DNA from: Branchinecta lynchi
Lineage: Eukaryota; Arthropoda; Branchiopoda; Anostraca; Branchinectidae
DNA: 64,000 bases
Reading direction: 5' to 3'
NCBI GenBank assembly: GCA_023053575.1
Contig: JAKZAP010000022.1
Coordinates: forward strand, 13,682,518-13,746,517
Shown here: positions 22,306-33,964 of the stretch, in pieces
How the letters are laid out: each line of letters begins with the position of its first letter
Position numbering within the stretch: the first letter of the stretch is position 1
The notes under the pieces: generated by a model
What the model saw: only the letters and a program-made list of their open reading frames with translations
Databases searched by the model: none
Told to the model about the DNA's origin: nothing
Translations under genes and position numbers: made by a program

Positions 22306-22422
22306 TCCGGTAGACTCCCATAAAAATCATCAAGTTCAGGTGAATTTAACAGACATTCAAATTAGCGATTTGGCCTCGAGACTTCTCTCTCCCAAATTGG
22401 CTCTTTATGTTGAATAATTTGT

Positions 22423-22428
22423 AATAAA
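22423..22428 (+). terminator. Candidate polyadenylation signal AATAAA
   Basis: AATAAA is followed 16 bases later by an A-rich run. It is the first clear signal downstream of the candidate exon at 21780, and it may alternatively mark the tail of a retroposed sequence. Confidence 0.3.
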
Positions 22429-22798
22429 CAGAACTTGAACTTGAAAAAAAAAGAAAAAAAGAGCAGAGTACTTGGGAGAGATGCTTTTGGCAAAACACGC
22501 TACTATTGTTTTGAGGTCTTGCAAGAAAAGATGAGGGAACAAATTGCATCCGCTTTAGTTCATTTGTCATTGATGACTGGAGAAGAAACAGTTTCCTGCC
22601 TATACTTTTATGATCGAGGATGGTACTGGTAGGGAGTCGGTTTCCTACTCGGGAGTTGGCATTGTGCCACGCACCAGCGTCTTTCATTACTGTGTGCCAA
22701 CAGAGCACGTTCAGAGTCGCTGTTCTAATTTGAGGGAGTGCATGCTGGGTCTTACGTGTATAAATTGTACAAATATTTGTGGTTAATATCGTAATCTA

Positions 22799-22891
22799 GT
22801 CTACGGGCGTATCGGCAACGTGATCCATAGTCTACGGGCGTATCGGCAACGTGATCCATAGTCTACGGGCGTATCGGCAACGTGATCCATA
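22799..22891. repeat. Three perfect 31-bp tandem repeats
   Basis: A 31-base unit starting GTCTACGGGCGTATCGGCAA repeats three times without any change, which implies a very recent duplication. There are no spacers. Confidence 0.9.
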
Positions 22892-22937
22892 TCCGCCATA
22901 CATAAATCCTCAATTGTTGGGCATGGTGCCGCAACGT

Positions 22938-23440
22938 AAATATTCTTTGAGCCCAAGCTGACTTTGAAACATTTATTCAAACAATGTTTACAACGGATAC
23001 GTCAGCTATGATTCTTCATCAGCGATATTTCGGCCCTTCTTGGCAAGGGTCCTCGTCAGGCTGTTGCATGTGTGGGCTGTTAAAGTTCCGTACTTCGTAG
23101 ATAAATATTCTTAGAGCCCAAGCTGACTTTGAAACATTTATTCAAACAATGTTTACAACGGATACGTCAGCTATGATTCTTCATCAGCGATATTTCGGCC
23201 CTTCTTGGCAAGGGTCCTCGTCAGGCTTTGCATGTGTGGGCTGTGAAAGTTCCGTACTTCGTAGATAAATATTCTTTGAGCCCAAGCTGACTTTACAACG
23301 AATACGTCAGCTATGATTCTTCATCAGCGATATTTCGGCCCTTCTTGCAGCCTGACGAGGACCCTTGCCAAGAAGGGCCGAAATATCGCTGATGAAGAAT
23401 CATAGCTGACGTATCCGTTGTAAACATTGTTTGAATAAAT
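22938..23440 (-). mobile_element. Hairpin element with one arm triplicated, 10-bp TSD
   Basis: GCCGCAACGT flanks the element (22928-22937 and 23441-23450). Inside are three head-to-tail copies of the left arm (starts near 22940, 23105 and 23269, period about 165), joined by GCATGTGTGGGCTGT and GTTCCGTACTTCGTAGATAA. A single opposite arm follows (about 23348-23440). Confidence 0.85.
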
Positions 23441-23450
23441 GCCGCAACGT

Positions 23451-25290
23451 CTGGCCATTTATCAACGTATAGGCATGGGGCTCGTACGTTCGGCCCCTAT
23501 AAAATCTGTATGAAAAGCTAAGTTTCCATTTCAGATTCTCAGTTCAGCAGATTTTCATGGGGTACCATGCCCTTCCTGTAGAACATAGTGCCTCGACGCA
23601 TGAGCACCGTGCCCCAAAAATGATTTGAATGAATGAATTTATGACGCACTGCCCAAGGGCGTAAGTGCAGTAAAAAATAGATAAAGAAATACAAAGTAAT
23701 CGCAAAAAACTCAACAAATATTTTCACTAATTTAGAATTTGTGTATGGCGGATCCGTATACACTACCCTTGAAATTCCAGACAGAGCTGTGGAAAATTCG
23801 TGGACCCATTATTGTCGGTTCTTAGTTGTAACATCGTGTCCCTCCTTCGTGTTATTAATATTATTACCATGGGTATGTTTCAACGTTTTACCAGCAATGT
23901 CAAAGCTACCATCTTGGCTCCAACCTGTGACAATGCTATGCCCTGTATATCGTTCCAACCTTCTGCAATAATCCCGAACGAACCTTAGGTGACTTGAAAA
24001 CAGTTTATGGCAAGGAAGTTGTTAGAGAATAATGAATGTTGTGAGTTTCTGGGTGTGTAAGAAGCCCCTGTTGACTGACATTTGTTAACGCACTATCGGA
24101 ATACTCGAAATACCTCATCTTATTTCAGTTTTTCGCTTATCAAATCAGTATTGATAAACCAACTTCGTAGCTTTCTTCGTTAGAAGATGCTAAATTACGC
24201 TGGTCGTACATTAATAAAATAAATAAATTACACTAGTTATTTGCTTTGTTAAAAGGGGGTTTTGTTAAAACAATTGAAAGTTGCCGTCTTTTAATTGGTA
24301 GTGTCCAGGTTTCGCGATGAAACAGATCACTGATAGAAGGCTGGAACGCAGGCGTATGACATGCTATGTTACAACAGTATCGAGACCATGGGTCATCGGA
24401 GACGAATCACAAACAGAAGTACGCAACCCCTCAAAAAGAACAACAAAAAATCCCTTGAAAAAACTCTATACATGGCACGTGCCCATAGTCCCACTGTCGA
24501 CGAATAATTTGTCGACAATATAATGTTATAGTAATAATTGCGGGCAATACTACCGAATTTGTAAGCCAAGTTATCCCTTCCCAACCCTGTATTTAATAGT
24601 ACTTACATACTTGGGACTTGGCTCTGGACAAAGCTGTTCAGCCAACCCTGGCAATAGTAAGTTAGTACGTAATTTGTTTTCTTGATAGTATACTAGTTAC
24701 TGAAATTGATTGCCAACGGATGGATAACTATATATTCCTAGTCTGCTGTAGGTGCTCTTTGTGTCTTCGTTGTTCAGGAACTGGATTTTTGCTAAAGCTC
24801 TGGAGTATCTTACCCTAATTTTTCAATTTTACCCTTATCAATTGGCACAGTCTTTTAAAAGGTTCACGTTATTTCGTACACTGTCAAAAATTGGAAAACC
24901 TTGAAGAAAAGGATGGCAATAAGGCCGCTGACAATACCTTGAGTAATCGCCCTTTCCCCCCCCCCCGCCTTAGCGCTTTTGTTTTCTTATAATCAGTTCC
25001 AAGAATATGGCATTCCCCCCCCCCCCTACAGGCCCCCCCCCCTTTACTGTTGAAGATGTGGATATGTTTTAAGGCGAAAGTCTTGTGAAATGTGGGGGCT
25101 CGGAAATTGTACACACAAAAACGCCTGTGCCGCACATATCTGTTCCATGGTTAACTGTTACTGTTTTGTGTTTCTCACAATTGAATTGATGTTATGCTTG
25201 AAGATATGTATCATTCGTATTGTGGATTAAACTCAAAACTATATTCGTGGACCTTCGAGGCTGGCGTCCTAGGCGGTTGATTAGTTTGCC
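23451..25290. other. No gene recognised; LINE tail and C-tract repeats
   Basis: A GAATGAATGAATTTATGACG tail-like segment (23623-23700) is the empty-site relative of the flanks of 13579-14674. C-rich runs at 24957-25045 look like parts of the G/C-tract elements. The open frames here have no recognisable product. Confidence 0.5.
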
Positions 25291-25296
25291 TATACT

Positions 25297-25638
25297 AGTT
25301 GCGTTTTTGATCCGAATTCTCCGTTCCAAATTCTCGGTTCTCTTACTTTTCGATTCTCGCTTTTGACAAAAACACTAATTTTGCAGCTCGTCCGCAACCT
25401 GGTATATGTGTTTATGCAAATTGAACGCCCGCACTCTCTTGACCAATCAGGGAGGAGAACGGAGAGAAGAGAATCGAGAATCACCGTCGGAGCAACTTCT
25501 CGATTCTGTAGAATCGCGAGGCTTTCCCCGTTCTCGATTCTGACAAAAACGCAAGAAAAGAAGAATTCACTTCATTTGAGTAGTCCAAAAACGGGAATTA
25601 GTAGAATCGCGATGAGAATTCGGATCAAAAACATAACT
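25297..25638. mobile_element. AGTTGCGTTTTTG fold-back element, ACT duplication
   Basis: AGTTGCGTTTTTGATCCGAA at the left faces the inverse TTCGGATCAAAAACATAACT at the right, with ACT on both sides (25294-25296, 25639-25641). The arms are rich in GATTCTCG and CGAGAATC. It has inserted beside a CACTGT-type repeat that continues to about 25783. Confidence 0.8.
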
Positions 25639-26264
25639 ACTGTAAAAAGTTTCTCCGAGTAAGGAGTAAAGTTAACTGCAGTATTTGCTGCTGGGATTAA
25701 TCTTATCTCTATTGAGATAATCCTAATTAGAGATAATATTGTCTTTTTAGAAACAAGATTAATCCCAGTAGCAAATCTGTGAAACTGCGCAGCCTCTTCA
25801 CAGAATTGCGCCGAACGGCGTGACTTTGCGGAATCCCCTTCTCGGCCACAAGGCCGAAAAGTTTTTTTTTTTTACTTTTTGAAATGCGAGAATTTCTATT
25901 TTCTAAGGTCGGGCTCGGCTACCCACACTTCTTGCGTGATTCTGGATCTAGTTTTCTTTTAGCATATTCTCGGTCCAAGACCAAGTATTTTTTCAACCTG
26001 AGTCGTAGGGGAATCAGGTAGAAAGTACAGTGGCTCTTCTATTGTAGGTTGTTGTTGTCGGAAAAGTTGGGGCAAGGTCGCAATTGGACAGTAGGATTGA
26101 CAGAAGGGTTTCAGATGAACTAGAAGGCACTCAAAATCCTACTATACCGTGCACCAAGCGGCATTACACTACGTTTCTTGAGAAATACGTATCTTGCTTT
26201 TGAGAAAAATAAAAATAAGGAAGTGTGAAATTTCGTTTTTGACAGTCTTGTAACGGAGTCAATC

Positions 26265-26345
26265 AGGGGCGTAACTAGCCTTTTACCTTTTGGGGGGGGG
26301 GGCCCAGTTTGTGCCGACGGACAAAAAAATGTGCCGACAAAACGA
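26265..26345 (+). repeat. Left part of a CAGGGGCGT hAT-type MITE
   Basis: CAGGGGCGTAACTAGCC, a poly-G run and GTGCCGAC motifs match the left ends at 48981 and 57227. The right end is not found. Confidence 0.5.
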
Positions 26346-26394
26346 GCCGTTGCCGCTTCGCGGCAGCGGCGTACATTTCCTGCCAGCATAGAAC

Positions 26395-27050
26395 AGAGCC
26401 GGTGTAAAACGAATTGTAATGCAATTGCGATTATTTTTTGTAATGTAATTTCGTATTCAAATCCACATTTTCGGCTTTTCCGTTTAGCTTTCGCCAAAAA
26501 GTGACACTTTCAACGATTATGGCCAGAAAAAGTAAGCGCCGCATGCGAAAAATTGTTGCTATACCTACCATATTAATATATTTCTTTCAATGTGTGTTGA
26601 AACCCCCAAGAACTTCAGTCTTAAAACACTAACCAAATGAAACACCGTTCTTCCAAATAGAAAATATGCCTACTTCGAAATGCGCCGCAGGCGAAACTTT
26701 GTATAAAACTAACTGTGATGCATCAGTTATTATTATTCCTTTGAGACAAGTTCTTAAATTTAAATTCACATATTTGGCTTTTCGTTTCATCTTTCGCTAA
26801 AAAGTGTCCAACGACTGTAGCCTATCCAGATTGAGTTAAACTAAGCGCCGCAGGCGAAATTTTTAAAATCTGCCTATCTCCGGAAAAAAAAACTGATCTA
26901 TACCTACCGTACAAATTCTAGCTTTTAGTTTGCTTCAAACCCCCAGAATTTCACGCTTAAAGCGCCAACTAATTGAATTACCGTTCTTCTAAACAGAGAA
27001 TACTAGGAAACACACCGCAGGCGAAGTTTTGTGGACACGCTGGTGAGCAG
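26395..27050. repeat. Tandem duplication, about 305-310 bp unit
   Basis: Matching blocks recur at 26470 and 26775 (GGCTTTTC, TTTCGC, AAAAAGTG), at 26535 and 26847 (GCGCCGCA-GCGAAA) and at 26600 and 26935. A further GCCGCAGGCGAA block lies near 27015. No open frame is conserved between the units. Confidence 0.7.
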
Positions 27051-27117
27051 AGCGCCTCTTTGCGATCCGAAATAAAACTAAGGCTAGCTGTGAAATCACA
27101 GATCTGTTCGCAGAAAA

Positions 27118-28587
27118 AGTAACCCTTGAGGCAAAAATGATAATGGGTTCATGGGGATCTTGAAAATGTACATTTTGCTGAAAAGTACTTTTCTTACTTT
27201 GCGGTCAAGACTGGTACTTTAAGGAGTAGTCAGATTTGGAAAGTGACGATTTCTAAGCCAATCCTGTCGAATCTCTAACATTCCAGCCAAGTTTCAACAT
27301 CCTGGCACATCTGGAAGTAGCTTAACTCGCGATCACTGGAATTCTGCACCCCCCCCCCCCCCCCCCTCCCCATCCAGCTTCCCCCACAGTGTCCGGAGCC
27401 AATACGGTTATGTAAATGATTTATCTGGGGTATCTGTTTGTTATTCCATCAAAGTTCTGTCCCGATGTTTCCAGTCTAAACCGGTAACGTATTCCCCCCC
27501 CCCCCAAATGAAACTTGGCTGATCCGGTCCGGACACGAAAAAGATCACCAGAGACATCCTCTGTTCAATTATTAAATTTCACTCGATTCGAACCAGACGT
27601 TGCAAAGTTGCGCATGACTAAGTATTCCAGATTCCCCTCCCTCCACTCCCCCCATGATTATCGGATCGAGAATTTCTTTATTTCCATATCAGTTTGATCG
27701 GGTCCCTAATGCTTGCCAAGTTTCGTCGTGAAAACTCCCAAAACCGCCATCACCCGAATTCCGAAGTCCCCCATCTCCCCCCCCCAAAGTGTCTGGATCC
27801 AGTCTAGTTGTGTAAACGATTTATCTAGAGCAGATGCTTGTTCTTCCCAGCAAGGTTCACTCCGATCCCTCCATTCTAACCGTTTCTCGAGATTTCAAGT
27901 CTCTCTCCCCCAAACTCCCCCATGCTGTCTAATCCGGTCCGGACTCCAAATGAGACATCAGAGATAAATCATCTAGTCAGTTATTAAGTAAACCCGTTCG
28001 TTCGAAACACCACTCAATCTTCCGGATTCCCCCGCCCCCCCCCCCCCAGATGGTCGGATCGGAAACTGATTATTTCCAAGGTAGTTTGGCCGGGTCCCTG
28101 ATATGCCTGCCAATTTTTATCGTCCTAGCGCATCTGGAAGTACCCTAAGTCGGAAAAGTGTGGCAGACTGCCCTCAATTTTCTAGATTCCCTCGCCCTCC
28201 ACCCCCCCCCCCAGATGGTCGGATCAGAAACTAATTATTTCCAAGGTAGTTTGATCGGGTCCCTGATACGGCTGCCAAGTTCCGTCGTCCTAACGCATCT
28301 GGAAGTACCCTAACTTGAAAAAGTGTGACAGACTGCCCTCAATTTTCCAGATTCCCTCGCCCTCCACCCCACCCCCACCCCCAGAAGGTCGGATCAGAAA
28401 CTGATTATTTCCAAGGTAGTTTGATCGGGTCCCTGATACGGCTGCCAAGTTTCGTCGTCCTAACGCATCTGGAAGTACCCTAACTTGAAAAAGTGTGATA
28501 GACAAACGGACCGACCGACAGAGCGACAGAACCAAAGAAGGAATTGCGATATGAATATGGCACTTGAGCCAGTGACTGCAAGTGCCA
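27118..28587 (+). repeat. G/C-tract tandem-repeat element, right end intact
   Basis: The right end is TATGGCACTTGAGCC, then GCAAGTGCC, which can form a hairpin, preceded by GACCGACCGACAG. Inside, units of 165-169 bases starting at CAGA(T/A)GGTCGGATC (28047, 28212, 28381) repeat with poly-C runs. The left side is truncated. An uninserted stretch at 27820-27855 corresponds to the insertion site used at 58448. Confidence 0.75.
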
Positions 28588-30338
28588 TAAAACATTAAAA
28601 TTTACTAAATTAGCTGGCGCATTGGGCAATGGGTAGGAAGGCGGCTGGGTAGTGACTGGAGCTGTTAACTAATTTCTTTTAACTTGACAGTTGGGTCCAA
28701 AACGGAAAACTTTTCCATGATTCGGTGGTGCGCATAGTAAAGGTAAATGTGCGGCAGGTAAAGAAGAAAGCGGAGATATCTAAAGAAACATGACGAAACT
28801 TTTGTATGAAACACAAAGAAAAGGGGAGCCACTGGTGGTGACACCTGGTGTGCACTCTTTCTCACACTGGACAAAACAAGTGGTGCCGGCCGGTCATAAG
28901 CTGGGCGACTCATATGTCTTTCAAACGCTTCTCAACATACTGCGTCACCGGTGCCGACTGGTGTCAGCCGATGCCAGCAACGGACACCAGCCGGGTACTA
29001 AAATCGACAGTGTGCAATCCCTCGGCAGTAAACAGGCTGGACAGGTCCGGATTCGAATGTCCTGCTTGGCAGGCTGGATTCGGACTCGGATTCCAAACCC
29101 TGAACTTACGAACCTTGAATTTCTGATCTTTTCCCAATCCAAGGACAAATTCATTCCTGGATCTCGAGAAGAAACCCATACTATAAGAAGCAGACATGAA
29201 AACCTACAAATATGAATCAAATCGTCCAATCAACCGTCTCGTTTGCCTTAGGCGTCGGTGCTTTTTTGTCACCTGATTTTTAAACTGTAATATATGTTGG
29301 CTACATGCTTTGATTTTTTCAAGGTCGGATCAGAATCTGGATTCAATTCAGATTCAAATCCTTAGCATGAAATGGTGGATTCGGAATCCTTTCCTGACCG
29401 GATTCGCCCACCGGATTCGCCCATCTGTGGTTCTGTCTTTTTCCGGGGACTCTATTGAAACACACACAAGACTAAAACTCGTTGTTGGTAGCATCAACAC
29501 ATTTTCGAAGTAAAACTTACCTCACCGTTCAGTACGGTAGGAACGGGGTTCCAGCTTGGGCACTCTGCCTACGCTATTTTTCGGCAACGGATGTTGGAAG
29601 AGATTCGGTAGAAGGGAGCGGAAGGAGGGGCCCTATAGGGACATCAGACCGAACTCTGCAGAGCCTCTTCCGTCTGTGATGGAGGGTCTCAAGTTGAAAA
29701 TGATTCCCTTGTTCTGTCTGGATCGGAAGATTAGATAAAAGTCAACCGAGATTTTTTATCAGCAATCTTTATGCCGCTTCTTGGCAAGGGTTCTCTTCAG
29801 GCCTTGAACCTGTTATATTGAAACCGCTTGAGGTATGCACTCGAAGAATGATAGACCCAGAGGCAGTACTTTTCAGTCCGATTTTGTATTGAGAAGTTTC
29901 CCGTTCTGTTAATGCTGAATTGCACTGTGGTATTTATGTTCCATTTGAGCCTATACCCTTTGAGTCTAGCCCCCGCGAAAATCCCTCGCCACCACAACCC
30001 CAACCCCGTGACTTGCACTGTGATTCTTATGTTCTATTTGGGTCGAGCCCCCCCCCCCCCACGAAAACCCCTTACCACCATATTACAAAAAACAACTATA
30101 AGTCTAGGAGACGTCGACTTCAGGATACCTAGAAGTAGCTCATCCCCCCCCACATTTTGAAAAATAGTAGGCTACCTTTTATATTAGAAAGTTTTTCACA
30201 CCTCAAGAGAACAGGGGGCACGAGTACTAAAAAGAGGCACCAAAACTAAAATGGTCCCTTTCAGGCTTCAGAGTGAGGGGGAACGATGTTCTTACGTGCC
30301 TTGTCTTAGGCTCGGGAGTTACGAAGTCGCACTTACTT

Positions 30339-30721
30339 CACTGTCAGAAGTTTGATAACAGATAGCGTATAACACTTTCAAGAATAACACCTTTTCACTT
30401 GGAAATAAACTGTTATGACCATTTAAGTTTACACTATTTCGTGCCTAGATCTCCAACAACACCTTCAATTGGTAAAAATACTAACGGGGACGAAAGAAAC
30501 ATAACAGATAACATCCCAAAGTGTTATCTGTTGAAACCGCGCATCCTTCTGTTGTCGTTACGTAACTTCTGACAGTGTAGTATTTACCTATTGAAGGTGT
30601 TGTTGAAGATCTAGGCACGAAATAATATAAACTTAATTGGTCATAACACTTTATTTCTAAGTGAAAAGGTGATACTCTTGAAAGTGTTATGCGCAATCTG
30701 TTGTGAAACTTCTGACAGTGT
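30339..30721. repeat. CACTGTCAGAAGTTT-tipped palindromic element
   Basis: The ends CACTGTCAGAAGTTTGATAA and its inverse bound about 380 bases of nested palindromes. The blocks ACACCTTTTCACTT and AGATCTCCAACAACACC each face inverse copies. It is paralogous to 32866-33252, where the inner segment is in the opposite orientation. Confidence 0.7.
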
Positions 30722-30734
30722 TGTCTACCTCTAC

Positions 30735-30904
30735 TACACTGTAAACAAAATCTTGCAGCATATGCTACTGGGATTAATCTTGTTTTACTGAGATAAGACC
30801 ACCTCTAATCCGGATTAATTTTATCCCAGTAGAGATAAGATTACTCCCAGTAGCAAATACTGCAGTTAACTTTATATCTTACTCGGAGAAACTTTTGACA
30901 GTGC
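30735..30904. repeat. CACTGTAAA-tipped palindromic MITE
   Basis: It starts TACACTGTAAACAAAATCTT and ends GAGAAACTTTTGACAGTG. The interior GCTACTGGGATTAATCTT and inverse ATTACTCCCAGTAGC match the copies at 25639, 44188, 54154 and 57677. Confidence 0.7.
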
Positions 30905-31071
30905 ACTTGCTAATCTCTTTTTATTAGTCATGCCTCCGTGCCATGCCTCTTTGTAGTCGACCCATCCATGGATTCGGACTCCATCCTCTAATGATACGAT
31001 TTTCCAATCTCTTGACTTTGTATTTTTCCATCAGTCATTTGAGTTTCTGTTGTGATTCGTCGTCTTGGCAG

Positions 31072-31218
31072 GGCGGTTGGGAAACAATTGATTATTCTCT
31101 AACGATCGCTCCGTACATTCACCCAAGACTGTCCCGTCTCTTCCCCAAGATCAAGGGCAAGGGAGGCCTGTCTTGGGACCATTTCCTTAGGGCCAACGAA
31201 CTCGTCAAGAATCTCTAG
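31072..31218 (+). CDS. Unidentified terminal exon, 48 codons plus stop
   Basis: After a moderately T-rich tract and acceptor cttggcag (ending 31071), a phase-0 open segment reads GGWETIDYSLTIAPYIHPRL, then SRLFPKIKGKGGLSWDHFLR and ANELVKNL, with TAG at 31216-31218. Codon third positions are strongly G/C, unlike the AT-rich surroundings, which argues for real coding sequence. No upstream exon of the same gene was found in the window. The phase is compatible with synaptogyrin exon 3, and like exon 4 it begins Gly-Gly. However, it lacks the hydrophobic second half of span 4, so it is either an alternative tail or the last exon of an unrelated gene. I do not recognise the family. Confidence 0.5.
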   Translation, partial: GGWETIDYSLTIAPYIHPRLSRLFPKIKGKGGLSWDHFLRANELVKNL

Positions 31219-31678
31219 GTAATCGATAACGCAGTTATGTTGCAAAATTACGTGATTTTCGACAGGAATGATGCATAGAAGACATTGACACTGGTAATTT
31301 TAGGGGCGAATTACGGGGATAGTGCAGAATGGTGAAAGACAGGAAATGGCATGATCGGAAGGGCAAGGGCGTTGTACGAAAGCTTTGAGTGAGTTGTAAG
31401 CAAATAGAAAATTACGAAAAGTGTTTTTTTACTGTTGGTCAGTTTTAGTGCAACCCTCCTTGCACCGTGCTAGCATGGGCAAAATTTGAACATGGAATAA
31501 TGACAGGGCGTCATTTAGGTGCGGATGCCCCCCCCCCCCCGACTCACCAAGGGGGCGCAGAGCTGCACATGGAAAAACTCCGTAAGACCTGGTTGACGAG
31601 GCGCGAAACAAAATGTGTTAAAACATATTCTTATATGAGTCTTCGTGAATGTATTGTTTGCTTTTGGTTGATATTTTT

Positions 31679-32044
31679 TTAATTCACATGTCTTACCTAT
31701 AATACTAACGCAACCTACTTCCATAATCACTCCATGTATTTCTAAGCCCGGAGACCCCAATTTGGTACGGTACATTCCAACCCCTTTAACAAAACCACGC
31801 TGATTTTCTCACTTGCCATGTTTTGTTACCTTCGATGTGTATAACGCTGTCAACGGTTGTCTGCGAGAAGTTTTTCCATCAGGAAAACGCTTATGTAAAT
31901 TGTGTCCCTGTTTTCGCTACAAGTCAATGGGTCTCGGAAGGCTTAAAACAGTCAAACCCGTGGGTACTTGTTGAAAGCACATCCTAGTTTTAAAGTATTA
32001 AAATATTGTCAGTTGAAGAGTAAATAGTGCGAGGGGTCCTTTAA
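31679..32044. repeat. TTAA-bounded repeat, TTAAAGGACC family, left tip decayed
   Basis: It shares CCTATAATACTAACGCAACC and the right end GCGAGGGGTCCTTTAA with 6283-6660. TTAA is present at both boundaries, but the left tip has lost AGGACC. Confidence 0.65.
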
Positions 32045-32320
32045 TTACTTAAGTATTTTCGTTCTTACCATTGTACAATTTACGTTAACGAATGCAGAAG
32101 GAGCCCGGTATAACGCTGTTTCCCACCATCCCCCCAGGTTTCCGTGATCAGTGGAAGGAAAATTCACACCCCAACCCTTTCCTGCAGCAAAGCCAAATTC
32201 AACCAGAATTCGGAAAAATCTCTCTCATGTCAGCATCAAACTAAGCAAGCGAAAACAGCTGCCGTGTCCAAAATTAAATCTCAGAACCAGCTTTAACTCC
32301 TACAAGTAAATTCACCGAAC

Positions 32321-32622
32321 ATTCAAATAATGTATACAATGGATACGTCAGCTACGATGCTTCATCAGTGATATTTCGGCCCTTCTCGGCAAGGGTCCTC
32401 GTCAGGCTGTCGATCTTCAGGGTCAACTTCGGGGGAAGGAAAGAACCCTGCAATCAGACCTGTAATTTACTTCCCCGAAGTTGACCCTGAAGATCGACAG
32501 CCTGACGAGGACCCTTGCCGAGAAGGGCCGAAATATCGCTGATGAAGCATCGTAGCTGACGTATCCGTTATATACATTATTTGAATATATGTCTCAAAGT
32601 CAGCTTGGGCTCAAGGAATAAT
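32321..32622 (+). mobile_element. Complete type II hairpin element with tail
   Basis: The arms with ATATTTCGGCCCTTCTCGGC and the inverse are nearly perfect, separated by a short loop around 32440. The tail GTCTCAAAGTCAGCTTGGGC plus TCAAGGAAT is at the right. Its flanks TAAATTCACCGAAC and TAAATTCTCCAAAA agree at 11 of 14 positions. Confidence 0.8.
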
Positions 32623-32865
32623 TAAATTCTCCAAAATCGGGTATTTAAAGTTTTTAGAATCATTATGTATTTTATCACACGTTTACTTTTCTACATTTGG
32701 GCTTTTCTAGCTTTGCGTCTGAAGAAGGACCCTTGACAAGAAGGGTGGAAATACCGCTGGAATAAAATCAGCTGATGTATCCATCTGCGGTCAACTGTGA
32801 TTCGCAGAAGGAATATTTGTAGATTTGGAATAGGGTTAATCTGATTCGACTGTTAAGTATTCAAG

Positions 32866-33252
32866 TACACTGTCAGAAGTTTCATAACAGATTGCGCATA
32901 ACACTTTCAAGAATAACACCTTTTCACTTAGAAATAAAGTGTTATGACCAATTAAGTTTATACTATTTCGTGCCTAGATCTCCAACAACACCTTCAATAG
33001 GTAAAAATACTACACTGTCAGAAGTTACATAACGACAACAGAAGGATGCGCGGTTTCAACAGATAACACTTTGGGATGTTATCTGTTATGTTTCTTTCGT
33101 TCCCGTTAGTATTTTTACCTGTTGAAGGTGTTGTTGGAGATCTAGGCACTAAATAGTGTAAACTTAAATGGTCATAACACTTTATTTCTAAGTGAAAAGG
33201 TGTTATTCTTGAAAGTGTTATACGCTATCTGTTATGAAACTTCTGACAGCGT
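32866..33252. repeat. CACTGTCAGAAGTTT-tipped palindromic element
   Basis: It is bounded by TACACTGTCAGAAGTTTCAT and its inverse. It contains GGATGCGCGGTTTCAACAGA and GTTATCTGTTATG blocks also found at 48587-48959 and around 9945-9990. Confidence 0.7.
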
Positions 33253-33583
33253 AATTACTTACTTACTAGAATTACTGCTGCTGCTAAAAGATGAAACCCC
33301 TAAACGATAATTCAGCTATTATCCATTAACCGTCAGCTTGGGCTGAAGGAATTCTTAGGATTAATTGTAGTTTCTTGACTTTTTCTAAGCGCTAAGTACT
33401 GCACTAATTCTTACCATTTGACAGAAAAGGGCCGAGGAAGGACAATATAGTTACCCATCACTTATTCACTTAAAGAGGCTATAAGATCCGATGACAATGC
33501 GTTACTTCGTTGCTCCACTATTCACGAATATATGATGGTGCAAAACGGATACGTCAGCTGAACTTTGTTGGAGCTATATTTCG

Positions 33584-33823
33584 TTTATTCAAACAATGTT
33601 AACAACGGATACGTCAGCTATGATTCTTCATCAGCGATATTGCGGCCCTTCTTGGCAAGGGTCCTCGTCAGGCTGTCAATCCTCTGTTTCAACCTTGGGG
33701 AAGGAAACAAACCTGTAATAAGAAGGGCCGAAATATCGCTGATGAAAAATCATAGCTGACGTATCCGTTGTAAAGATTGTTTGAATAAATGTTTCAAAGT
33801 CAGCTTGGGCTCAAAGAGTATTT
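33584..33823 (+). mobile_element. Type II hairpin element nested in a type I copy
   Basis: It begins TTTATTCAAACAATGTTAAC and ends with the tail GTTTCAAAGTCAGCTTGGGC. It splits a type I copy, whose AGCTATATTTCG and AGCCATATTTTG flanks agree at 10 of 12 positions. Part of its right arm is deleted. The rest of the host copy runs to about 33960. Confidence 0.75.
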
Positions 33824-33964
33824 AGCCATATTTTGGTCCTTTTTGGCAAGGTCCTCTTCAGGCTCAAAACCGCTCAAGTTGGAAAAATTAGCTGTGTTTC
33901 CCACAAGTTCGTTTTGATTCGCACTACGATTCGCAGTCAGGTTGGGCTGAAGGAATATTTGTAT

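Noticed and set aside
22799..22891. Three identical 31-bp repeats, CRISPR-like at first sight
   Set aside because: The units are directly adjacent with no spacers, and the genome is eukaryotic. This is a short tandem duplication.
29520..29740. Moderately G/C-rich region with short frames (for example RFGRRERKEG)
   Set aside because: No acceptor-donor pair with a consistent open phase and no recognisable peptide. It was considered and dropped as an upstream exon for 31072.
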